The notes under the pieces: generated by a model | Databases searched by the model: none | Seen by the model: the letters and a program-made list of their open reading frames with translations, nothing else | What the model was told of the DNA's origin: nothing | In this document: positions 1 through 5,728 of the stretch, piece after piece | Numbering within the stretch: position 1 is the stretch's first letter | How the letters are laid out: each line of letters opens with the position of its first letter | Position numbers and translations under genes: made by a program | Assembly (NCBI GenBank): GCA_040235375.1 | Contig: JBECKQ010000122.1 | Coordinates: 1-5,728 of the forward strand | Direction: 5' to 3' | Length of the DNA stretch: 5,728 nt | DNA from: JBECKQ01 sp040235375 | Lineage (GTDB): Bacteria > Planctomycetota > Phycisphaerae > UBA1845

Positions 1-152
1 TCGCATTGCCGCCAGCCTGGACCCGGTTGTCCGGACGAATCGCTGGCGATCACGGTCCCTGGTCAAAGCGAGGGGACGAGTCAATGTTTGTCCGGCTCCT
101 CACCCTTCTCGAGTGATTGTGACGCGACGGCGCACGGGGCCGACGCCACCGA
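1..152. other. Non-coding flank downstream of the peptidase locus
   Basis: I see no convincing gene here; the open frames crossing it are shadows. There is an imperfect stem: positions 10-16 (CGCCAGC) can pair with 42-48 (GCTGGCG), and inside it GGAC at 19-22 can pair with GTCC at 29-32. The stem lies about 105 bases past the minus-strand stop at 153, where a terminator for the peptidase transcript might sit. It has no T-tract on either side, so I do not call it an intrinsic terminator. Confidence 0.4.
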
Positions 153-599
153 CTACTTGCACGTTCCGTTCGGCTTGCACGCGTTCGAACAACAGTCGCT
201 GTCCACTGTGCACGGTTCACCCTTCGTGCTGCAGGCGCACGAAGGATCGCCGGCACAATCACTCGTGTCATCGCAATCGACGAGACCGTCGCAGTCGTTA
301 TCGATGCCGTCCGTACAATCCGTCTCGCTCGTCGGCGGCGTACCGCAATCCACCGGGCAGTTGCACTCGTCCTCGCCGGGATCGCAAGCACCATCCCCGC
401 AGACCGGCGGCGGCAATGGCGCGATCGGTATGGCCACCCAGCCCGAACCGCAGTTCCAGCCGAGGCTGTTGATCGCGTCAGTGTTCAGGTCCGAGCGTTT
501 GCCCGGATTGACCAACACACGACGCGTTGAGCAGGTCACGACGAAACTACTCGAAGACGATTGTGAGCATATTCGAACACTCCGAACCACCCGGCTCAC
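153..599 (-). CDS. Cysteine-rich MopE/knottin-like tail, probably the out-of-frame C-terminus of the C25 peptidase
   Basis: This 148-codon frame can only start at a GTG (597-599) buried inside the peptidase gene, with no ribosome binding site that I can recognise. Its first 17 codons look like a shadow of the peptidase. From about 548 down, third positions become strongly G/C-rich, as in real coding sequence of this genome. Residues 67-147 hold 16 cysteines in three blocks. The first is a CGDG...DPGEDECNCPVDCG block (residues 67-86). The second is a MopE-like DGIDNDCDGLVDC block (97-109), with acidic residues that could bind calcium. The third is a knottin-like cluster with adjacent Cys136-Cys137, ending in NGTCK at the stop. 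From general knowledge of such proteins, tails of this kind sit at the C-terminus of large secreted proteins and rarely form separate genes. I infer that this is the end of the peptidase, separated by a +1 shift near 546-550 that could be mutation, sequencing error or programmed frameshifting. A separate small secreted protein is less likely because no signal peptide is visible. Confidence 0.6.
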   Translation of the reverse strand: MSRVVRSVRICSQSSSSSFVVTCSTRRVLVNPGKRSDLNTDAINSLGWNCGSGWVAIPIAPLPPPVCGDGACDPGEDECNCPVDCGTPPTSETDCTDGIDNDCDGLVDCDDTSDCAGDPSCACSTKGEPCTVDSDCCSNACKPNGTCK

Positions 600-3500
600 A
601 GACCCAGTACGTGAATGAGCCTGTCGTGTCCCTCCCTAGGTTGTCGCGATAGAGGCCGTCGTTTGTCGTGGTATCGATCAGGACACCGTTGCGCCACAAC
701 TCGACGTCGGCTGATACGGCGCCGCTCCACGTCAGATCGACCACCGACTTCCCTCCCAGGATGAACCCGACGCCCTCGAGCACGATCCCCGGGCTTTCCA
801 GCGTCGTCGCCGACGCCTCGTCTGAGTACGACGATGCTCCGGAGCCGTTGAATGCCCGCACGCGGTAGTAATACGTCGTGTCTGGCGTGAGCCCGGTATC
901 GGGGTACGTCGTGACATCCGCGCCGACCGTGTCGACCCATTCCCAGGGCGAGCCGTCCGACCAGCGTTCGACCTCAAACCCGTATTCGTCGTCCGAGTTG
1001 TCGGTCCAGGTCAGGTCAATCTGCGAGTTCGACATCGCCGTGGCCGCCAGGCCAGATGGCGGTAAGGGCGGATCCCCGGGCATCGTCTCGGAGCGGATGA
1101 ACATGTGATCGATATAGACGCTGTCCATGACGCGGTTGCCCGGCGTACGGTCCGTGTCCACCACGCGAATGTAGACCGTACCGTGCGTCGCCGGTGGCAG
1201 CGGTGCCGACTGAAAGCCGCCGTCAGCACTGGTATCCATGAGTGTGAGCAACTCGACGTAATCTACGTCATTCGTGGAGTACGCGAAGCTGAAGTCGTCA
1301 CCGTCCGTTGACTCGTCGTGGTAAGCGTTCAGGGAGAAGGTAACCGCGGTGCCGCCGGTCACGTGGAACGTCCACTTGTGCTCCAGGTAGCTGTACCGGT
1401 TGCTCGGCTTGCCGCCCGAGTCGCGCTCGGTAATCACCTCATAGACACCGTCATCGACCCAGGTATCCATGTACGCGCCGGTGACGGTGCCTTCGACGAG
1501 AATCTCGCCGCCGGCCACATCATCGACTATGTCGCCTCCCACTTTCAGTGTCACGGCGCGGGTCGTGTCGCCAATGTGGTTGGTCACATTCGTGAACTGC
1601 ACTGTGTCCACATAGCTGCCATCGGGCAGTGGATCGGCGTTGGAATTGATCGATACCGTCACCACCGCCGAGGCGCCCGCGTCAAGATATCCGGAGCCGT
1701 TCGCAATCGTCAGCCAGGATGCGCTCGCCGAAACGCCATAGTCGATGCCGGTTTCCTCCTGGTTCTCCACCGTGTAGTCCACGCTTGCCGGCGCGAACGG
1801 CCCGCCGCCGAGCCCCTCCGACGCGAAGTCGGTCAACGGGGTCACGCGCATACTCATCGGCGTGCCCAGCAGAGAAACGCTCGGGTCGCCAAACAGATTC
1901 AGCGCGTACGCGCTCCAGCGCATACACGCCTCGTTGATCCGGTAGATATTGTCTTCCTTCGAATCGTGATTTGCGCGCCCTAGCTCCGGCCGATCCTCGC
2001 CAAACACCGCGTCCCAGAACTCGCGGTTGAAGCGCTGCGACACGCCGTCCGTCGTGTTATACTCGCCCCACCCGTAGCGCGCGTTCATGATCACGGCAAA
2101 CGCGCCTCGGTCGGTCTTCACGTTCATCGTCTCCGCCCAGCAGTCGGCGTTGTCGAAGTGCCCGGCAAGGCAGGTCTGGGAATAGACGAAGCAGAGGTTC
2201 GCATTCGTCAGGTCGTTGAGAATGTCACTATTGTAAAGCTTCATCGCATAGCCGACATTGCCGTGACCAAGATGGTTGAGGAAGTGCACGCCCGCGTCGA
2301 TGCGCGCGACCAGGTCGGATTGGCTCCAACTCATGTCACGCTCGAACAGTTCGTCCACCGTATATTCCGATGACGGGATCCCCACCGTCGTGTAGCCATG
2401 GTTGCCGCACCCGTCGATCAGCTCCTCCAGCGTGTTAGCGCCGTACTCGGAATCACCGCCGAACCCAAGATACTCACCGACGAGGAGGACCTTGTCCGGC
2501 TGTTTATGTCCGCCATTGAGGTACCAGAGGGTCTTGTCGACGAAACGACCGATCTCGGTGATGTCGCTGCCACAGGCGCGGCCCACGTAGACTTCGGCGA
2601 CCAGATCGACGTCGCCGCCGCCCGGCCCGTCCGTCGGCTCGCCCCAGTAACTGTCGCCGTCGTAGTTCCAGGTCCCATCGAGGCAACCGAAGTAGATGTC
2701 ACCCGGCATGGCCGTCTCGATATAACCGCCCCACCCGGCCTCCACATACAGGTCCTTCGCAGGAATGATGTCGTCATCCCCACCGATGATCACGTAGCTG
2801 ATCCCGTCGCTGGTGTAACAACTGGTGATGTACGCGCGGAGGTCATCGGGGTCAGTGCTGCCGATGTCCGCCGTCGTGTGAATCTGCGTCAGCAGCCCGT
2901 GGCTGTCGTGATAGTCCTTCAGCGGCTGAAACGTGCTCGCGAACGTGGGAGTCGTGATGATCAGCAGGTCGTAGCCGCCCTCGCCCCGCGGCGCCGGGTA
3001 GGTGCTGACGGCCGCCGGGTTGTCAACGCGCGTCGCGATCTCCTGCGCATCTGATGCCAATCCGCGAAACAGCGGAGACGACCGCCCCGTCGACTTGCAT
3101 TCAACCACCACTGTCAGGTTCGGGTAATACGAAAGCTCTCCCGTCGCCGGTACGTACTCCACTGGATTCAGCTTCAGGATCAGGATCTGGTAGCCCCGAA
3201 ACCCGAACGTGCCGACCTCTTCGAACACCGTAGCCGGAACCGGAACCGCCGCCGCGTAGATCGCCGGATTCGGCGTGGGCGCCGCGCTGGATCCGGCCTC
3301 GCCTTGCAGCGGCATCGGTGGTGCCACCGGCTCGATCAGGTAGCCGCTGCCGAGCGACACCTTCTCTCCCCGCACCTCGATGTTCGTCGCGTCCATACCG
3401 TAGAGAATCAGAACTCGCGCGCCCCAGGCCGGCAGCGACGGCGCGCCGACCTCCCCGCCGTTCGAGCAATCCGGCATGACGATGCGCTGGTATTCGACTC

Positions 3501-3651
3501 CCTCGATCTTGACCGGCGTGAGCTCCGGCCGGTCGAAGCCGTACTCCAGCACCGATTGCTCCCCCGCGACGAGGGTTGCTGGCAGCGCCAGAACAACCGC
3601 CACAAACACCATCAGGCTTCGAGGGCCATAATCCTTCCGCCTCCAGACCAT
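547..3651 (-). CDS. Secreted multidomain C25-family (gingipain-like) cysteine peptidase
   Basis: The 1034-residue product is predicted to be an exported endopeptidase with a Cys/His catalytic dyad. Residues 1-30 form a signal peptide: basic start (MVWRRK), hydrophobic core MVFVAVVLALPATLVAG, then E31. Residues 33-215 resemble the beta-rich N-terminal prodomain of C25 enzymes, including a GAPSLPAWG motif. The catalytic domain spans about 226-595. It has YVIIGGDDDIIP (286-297), YVGR (355-358), the catalytic His463 in HLGHGN, the catalytic Cys494 in SQTCLAG, and the closing LNLFGDPSVSLLG (585-597). The His-Cys spacing of 31 is close to the roughly 33 of gingipains. Next come a BACON-like domain (600-706, with SWLTI at 645-649), a jelly-roll-like domain (about 712-855), an Fn3 domain (862-952, with YYYRVRAFN) and a final Ig-like domain ending CSNMLTIVFE. 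These C-terminal modules probably bind polymer or surface. I chose ATG 3651 because it places the signal peptide at the N-terminus; ATG 3807 is also in frame. A cysteine-rich tail follows directly in another frame. The family call is firm, the substrate is unknown, and the start is uncertain. Confidence 0.88.
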   Translation of the reverse strand: MVWRRKDYGPRSLMVFVAVVLALPATLVAGEQSVLEYGFDRPELTPVKIEGVEYQRIVMPDCSNGGEVGAPSLPAWGARVLILYGMDATNIEVRGEKVSLGSGYLIEPVAPPMPLQGEAGSSAAPTPNPAIYAAAVPVPATVFEEVGTFGFRGYQILILKLNPVEYVPATGELSYYPNLTVVVECKSTGRSSPLFRGLASDAQEIATRVDNPAAVSTYPAPRGEGGYDLLIITTPTFASTFQPLKDYHDSHGLLTQIHTTADIGSTDPDDLRAYITSCYTSDGISYVIIGGDDDIIPAKDLYVEAGWGGYIETAMPGDIYFGCLDGTWNYDGDSYWGEPTDGPGGGDVDLVAEVYVGRACGSDITEIGRFVDKTLWYLNGGHKQPDKVLLVGEYLGFGGDSEYGANTLEELIDGCGNHGYTTVGIPSSEYTVDELFERDMSWSQSDLVARIDAGVHFLNHLGHGNVGYAMKLYNSDILNDLTNANLCFVYSQTCLAGHFDNADCWAETMNVKTDRGAFAVIMNARYGWGEYNTTDGVSQRFNREFWDAVFGEDRPELGRANHDSKEDNIYRINEACMRWSAYALNLFGDPSVSLLGTPMSMRVTPLTDFASEGLGGGPFAPASVDYTVENQEETGIDYGVSASASWLTIANGSGYLDAGASAVVTVSINSNADPLPDGSYVDTVQFTNVTNHIGDTTRAVTLKVGGDIVDDVAGGEILVEGTVTGAYMDTWVDDGVYEVITERDSGGKPSNRYSYLEHKWTFHVTGGTAVTFSLNAYHDESTDGDDFSFAYSTNDVDYVELLTLMDTSADGGFQSAPLPPATHGTVYIRVVDTDRTPGNRVMDSVYIDHMFIRSETMPGDPPLPPSGLAATAMSNSQIDLTWTDNSDDEYGFEVERWSDGSPWEWVDTVGADVTTYPDTGLTPDTTYYYRVRAFNGSGASSYSDEASATTLESPGIVLEGVGFILGGKSVVDLTWSGAVSADVELWRNGVLIDTTTNDGLYRDNLGRDTTGSFTYWVCEPGGSECSNMLTIVFE

Positions 3652-3804
3652 TGGTAAACACTGCCTTCTCGCACTCCTTCGAGCAGAGCCGAGCGAAGAC
3701 TCCCCCACGACAGCTTGCCCGCAGAACATACGATGAATCATCACTCCAGCCCGGACGTGTGGATGCGCCCGGTCTGAGTCCCGCTTTGTTTGGCAGCCTG
3801 ATAA

Positions 3805-3822
3805 CATGATTCTTACATCCTT
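3805..3822 (-). promoter_or_regulatory. Alternative upstream start with Shine-Dalgarno-like AAGGAT
   Basis: On the minus strand, AAGGAT (3817-3822) lies 9 bases before an ATG (3805-3807) in frame with the peptidase, 52 codons upstream of the start I prefer. Starting here would put 65 residues, rich in Arg and Ser, in front of the hydrophobic signal core, which is unusual for an exported protein. The preferred ATG at 3651 has only a weaker AAGG about 12 bases upstream (3664-3667) and GAAGGAGT further back. The site could be the true start, a chance match, or part of the leader. Confidence 0.3.
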
Positions 3823-3829
3823 ATGGGTC

Positions 3830-3853
3830 TTGACTTCCGGTTTGCGGTATAAT
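3830..3853 (+). promoter_or_regulatory. Possible plus-strand sigma70-type promoter
   Basis: A perfect TATAAT is at 3848-3853. The only good -35-like hexamer is TTGACT at 3830-3835, which leaves a 12-base spacer instead of the usual 16-18; at normal spacing no good -35 is present. The TATAAT stands out in this GC-rich sequence and lies about 50 bases upstream of a plus-strand terminator, which is why I report it. Transcription would begin near 3860. Confidence 0.4.
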
Positions 3854-3859
3854 GAACGT

Positions 3860-3950
3860 GCCCTTGGCTCGGGCGCGCAAACCTGCCGCCCGGGCGAGGC
3901 CCGGCCGGTGAGTCTCTTCCGTAGCAGGTGGGCTCACCGGCCGCTTTTTC
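3860..3950 (+). ncRNA. Candidate small structured RNA of about 90 nt
   Basis: Between the TATAAT box and the terminator the plus strand can fold into successive hairpins. GCCC 3860-3863 pairs with GGGC 3871-3874. CCGGGC 3890-3895 pairs with GCCCGG 3899-3904 across a GAG loop. The terminator stem is 3902-3912 with 3933-3943. ACCTGC at 3881-3886 is also complementary to GCAGGT at 3924-3929 inside the terminator loop, which would allow a pseudoknot or an alternative fold. No sensible protein is encoded, and both neighbouring genes run the other way. I do not recognise a known RNA family: it does not match the SRP, 6S or common riboswitch signatures I know. It could instead be the end of a longer plus-strand transcript. 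Confidence 0.4.
3902..3949 (+). terminator. Intrinsic terminator, plus orientation
   Basis: An 11-bp perfect GC-rich stem (CGGCCGGTGAG at 3902-3912 with CTCACCGGCCG at 3933-3943) encloses a 20-base loop. It is followed by C and then TTTTT (3945-3949) and TTCTTC. The T-tract lies only on the plus side; read on the minus strand the stem is followed by GC-rich sequence. It therefore cannot serve as a normal intrinsic terminator for the minus-strand gene that ends at 4006. Confidence 0.75.
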
Positions 3951-4005
3951 TTCTTCAAGCCATCGGCCTTCGGCCGTCAGCTACGCGCCGCCAGCCATTC
4001 GGTCG

Positions 4006-5728
4006 TCAATCCGCCACAGGTTCCTGTTCATCCGTCACCTTTTCATCTACGCCCAACGACTCGGCGGACTCGGGGTCGAAGCGCGGCGCCTGAAGGACAT
4101 AGACATGCGTCTCGTAAGGCGCGAAGCTGGTGGTGAAGCGTCCTTCGTTGTGCGCGAGCGTTAGGGACTCGCCGAGCACTTCGATGGTCGGTTCCGTGTC
4201 CAAATGAATCTGAAAGATCGGATCAACCACGTCTTTAGTTGTATTGACAGCAACGATGTAGAGGCGGTCGTTTTCGGGCGATGCGAACGCGTTGACGTCG
4301 ATGTACCCGACGTGATCGACCACCTCGACCGCGCCGCGTTTAGCGCCAGCCAGGATGGCCGGTGACAATTGCCTGAGTTCCCCGGCGAGACGCGCCGCTT
4401 CAAGGCGCAGATCGGAAAGCTGTGGATCGCCCAGGCCGATCACCTTCTGGTAACCCGCTTCCTCCCAGAGCCGCCGTTTGTAACCAGCGACAATGATCCC
4501 GCTTGCGCCGTGGTTGACAGCCAGATACGCCGAGGAACGTAATTGGGCGGGACTGGGCCTCAATCCCCAACCCGCGTGCGCCTGAATCACGACCCAGACC
4601 GGCTTACCGGCCGCTAGGCGCACGGCTTCGTCTGTCCAGTAGGGAACCGCCAGAATCCGATCCCGCAGGTTCAGACCGCCCTGACAGAATCTGCTGCCCC
4701 AGTAAGGGTACGGTTCAATGCCGATGACGTCGCAATGTCGTGCGTACAGCGGCGCCTTGGGCCATTTGTGTTTCATCGGAGCGAAGCGCAGTTCCACGGG
4801 TTTATCTCTGGCCGCCGCGCGAATGTAGATTCGGGCGTTCTCTATCTCTGCTTCGGGCATGTTCGTCATAAGGGGGGCGGCGGGCAGGCGCCATGCTAGG
4901 GGAGCGAGATTGGCGCCCAGTTCTCGAATGCTGGTCTCCCATGCTGCCCAATCATGCGTCGGTCCCGGTCGAGCGATGGCCCGCAGTCCAAAACGGCGGG
5001 CCTCATCCAGGTAAGGCTTCGCTTGGTCGTGGTAGACGAGGGACACGCTGTTGAATCCCGCCTCTGCTACCTCCGCGAAGTCGTGGGGCTCGACCGAGCT
5101 GGCCGCAATGAGGAAAAACGGCTTGCCGTCCGCCTCGATAGCCGCTGGCGGTAGAGCTTTTCGCGCCGTCTCAAGGACGTAGACGTGCGTCTCGTAAGGC
5201 GCGAAGCTGGCGGTGAAGCGTCCTTCGTTGTGCGCGAGCATTAGGGACTCGCCGAGCACTTCGATGGTCGGCTCCGTGTCCAAGTGAATCTGAAAGATCG
5301 GATCGACCATGTCCTTAGTTGTATTGACAGCAACGATGTAGAGGCGGTCGTTTTCGGGCGATGCGAACGCGTTGACGTCGATGTACCCGACGTGATCGAT
5401 TACCTCTACCGCGTCGCGCATCGCGCCAGCCAGGATGGCCGGTGACAATTGCCTGAGTTCCCCGGCGAGACGTGCCGCTTCGAGGCGCAGATCGGAAAGC
5501 TGTGGGTCGCCCAAGCCAATTACATTCTGGTCCTCCCACGGCCGCCGTTTGTAACCAGCGACAACGATCCCGCTTGCGCCGTGGTTGACAGCCAGAAACG
5601 CCGAGGAACGGAATTGAGCGGGAGTGGGTCTCAATCCCCAACCCGTGTGCGCCTGAATGTGGACCCAAACCGGCTTGCCTGCCGCCAGGCGCATGGTTTC
5701 GTCTGTCCAGTAGGGAACCGCCAGAATC
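4006..5728 (-). CDS. Glycoside-hydrolase-like TIM-barrel protein with tandem duplicated unit, 5' partial
   Basis: The frame stays open to the window edge. The ATG at 5694 is internal, because the 11 codons before it (ILAVPYWTDET) match the second copy, so the true start and any signal peptide lie outside. The visible 573 residues are the end of unit 1 (1 to about 188), then all of unit 2 (about 197-545) and a short acidic tail. Unit 2 begins GKPFFLIAASS, followed by alternating beta/alpha segments (GFNSVSLV, FGLRAIARPG, LAPLAWRL, KPVELRFAP, CDVIGIEPYPYWG, GKPVWVVIQAH, and LAVNHGASGIIVAGY). This is the pattern of a GH-superfamily (beta/alpha)8 barrel. A beta-sandwich-like end (about 466-545, with DRLYIVAVN and FAPYETHVYVL) follows, as in many glycosidases. 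Where relatives often have D-E-P after the W-x-L strand, this unit has A-A-P (residues 283-285), so catalysis is doubtful. I do not recognise a specific family. It could be an inactive carbohydrate-binding or structural barrel. Confidence 0.7.
   Translation of the reverse strand, partial: ILAVPYWTDETMRLAAGKPVWVHIQAHTGWGLRPTPAQFRSSAFLAVNHGASGIVVAGYKRRPWEDQNVIGLGDPQLSDLRLEAARLAGELRQLSPAILAGAMRDAVEVIDHVGYIDVNAFASPENDRLYIVAVNTTKDMVDPIFQIHLDTEPTIEVLGESLMLAHNEGRFTASFAPYETHVYVLETARKALPPAAIEADGKPFFLIAASSVEPHDFAEVAEAGFNSVSLVYHDQAKPYLDEARRFGLRAIARPGPTHDWAAWETSIRELGANLAPLAWRLPAAPLMTNMPEAEIENARIYIRAAARDKPVELRFAPMKHKWPKAPLYARHCDVIGIEPYPYWGSRFCQGGLNLRDRILAVPYWTDEAVRLAAGKPVWVVIQAHAGWGLRPSPAQLRSSAYLAVNHGASGIIVAGYKRRLWEEAGYQKVIGLGDPQLSDLRLEAARLAGELRQLSPAILAGAKRGAVEVVDHVGYIDVNAFASPENDRLYIVAVNTTKDVVDPIFQIHLDTEPTIEVLGESLTLAHNEGRFTTSFAPYETHVYVLQAPRFDPESAESLGVDEKVTDEQEPVAD
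4082..4657 (-). repeat. Tandem direct repeat, 3' copy (unit 2 end)
   Basis: This segment aligns with 5162-5728. By hand count there are about 42 mismatches over the roughly 557 aligned bases from 4092 to 4657 (about 92% identity), and one 9-base stretch (AGYQK region, near 4451-4460) is absent from the other copy. Identity is unbroken for about 85 bases at 4235-4319. The repeat encodes the last barrel strands and the beta-sandwich of the unit. Similarity fades below about 4082, where each copy has its own linker or tail. Confidence 0.92.
5162..5728 (-). repeat. Tandem direct repeat, 5' copy (unit 1 end), cut by the window edge
   Basis: This is the partner of 4082-4657, offset by 1080 bp at its left end and 1071 bp after the 9-base deletion in this copy. 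Similarity reaches the last base of the window, so the duplicated unit almost certainly continues beyond it. The period of about 360 codons equals one barrel plus its beta-sandwich, which suggests duplication of a whole domain. Confidence 0.92.

Larger units (their letters stand above)
3652..4005. other. Intergenic spacer between the two large minus-strand genes
   Basis: Besides the plus-strand promoter-like, RNA and terminator elements listed separately, this 354-bp spacer must hold the promoter and leader of the peptidase gene on the minus strand. I see no convincing minus-strand -35/-10 pair. A short palindrome GATGA-A-TCATC (3732-3742) and a 5-bp hairpin CGGCC-TTC-GGCCG (3964-3976) are present. 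The hairpin lies about 30 bases beyond the stop of the gene ending at 4006 and lacks a T-tract. No open frame here looks like a real gene. Confidence 0.5.

Noticed and set aside
10..48. Imperfect inverted repeat as a terminator for the peptidase transcript
   Set aside because: A 7-bp stem with a 25-base loop and no T-tract in either direction is too weak to call.
88..618. Plus-strand open frame of 176 codons over the left end
   Set aside because: It is antisense to the cysteine-rich tail. Its Ser/Gln-rich product reflects the opposite strand of Cys/Asp codons, and it continues into antisense of the peptidase end.
1318..1983. Long plus-strand open frame of 221 codons
   Set aside because: It lies entirely antisense to the peptidase catalytic and BACON-like coding region. 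It has no recognisable domain and an Arg/His/Val-rich composition typical of a GC-rich shadow frame.
2398..3054. Long plus-strand open frame of 218 codons
   Set aside because: It is antisense to the C25 catalytic domain, whose motifs (GGDDD, YVGR) are unmistakable. The Val/Arg/Ala-rich product has no motif I recognise.
3732..3742. Palindrome GATGA-A-TCATC as an operator
   Set aside because: Five-base arms are expected by chance in a spacer of this size, no second copy is seen, and no regulator gene is in the window.
3964..3976. Hairpin CGGCC-TTC-GGCCG as the terminator of the barrel gene
   Set aside because: It has only 5 bp and is followed on the minus strand by purine-rich sequence, not T residues.
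5694..5728. ATG at 5694 as the real start of the barrel protein
   Set aside because: The codons upstream of it stay open to the edge and encode ILAVPYWTDET, matching the equivalent residues of the second unit. The start therefore lies outside the window.

Overview
The window is about 60% GC by impression and carries two large secreted-type or carbohydrate-related genes, both on the minus strand. It looks like chromosomal accessory DNA from a free-living, protein-secreting bacterium. The mix of a C25 (gingipain-type) cysteine peptidase, BACON-like and Fn3 beta-sandwich modules and a cysteine-rich MopE-like tail resembles Planctomycetota or Myxococcota. That placement is inference from protein style only, because no rRNA or core gene is present.

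Layout, left to right. Positions 1-152 are non-coding flank downstream of the peptidase locus. Positions 153-599 (minus) encode a cysteine-rich tail holding a DPGED-type Cys motif, a MopE-like DxDxDG motif and a knottin-like Cys cluster. It has no good start of its own and lies one frame away from the peptidase gene. Positions 547-3651 (minus) encode a 1034-residue secreted C25 peptidase with a His463/Cys494 dyad. Coding-type codon use moves from the peptidase frame to the tail frame almost exactly at the peptidase stop codon, so the two probably form, or recently formed, one gene split by a +1 shift.

Positions 3652-4005 separate the two large genes. This spacer holds a plus-strand TATAAT box followed about 50 bases later by a strong intrinsic terminator, with extra hairpins and a possible loop-to-upstream pairing between them. 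Both flanking genes run on the minus strand, so neither explains this terminator. The region is a candidate small structured RNA.

Positions 4006-5728 (minus) are the 3' part of a gene that runs off the right edge. Its product looks like a glycoside-hydrolase-type TIM barrel followed by a small beta-sandwich, and the unit is duplicated in tandem with a period of about 1080 bp. The two copies are about 92% identical in DNA over the 557 alignable bases visible here. At the place where related barrels usually carry a D-E-P acid motif, the one fully visible unit reads A-A-P.

The peptidase and the barrel protein may both act on extracellular polymers. The 354-bp spacer and the plus-facing terminator argue against a simple two-gene operon. 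No tRNA, rRNA, CRISPR array or insertion sequence was seen.
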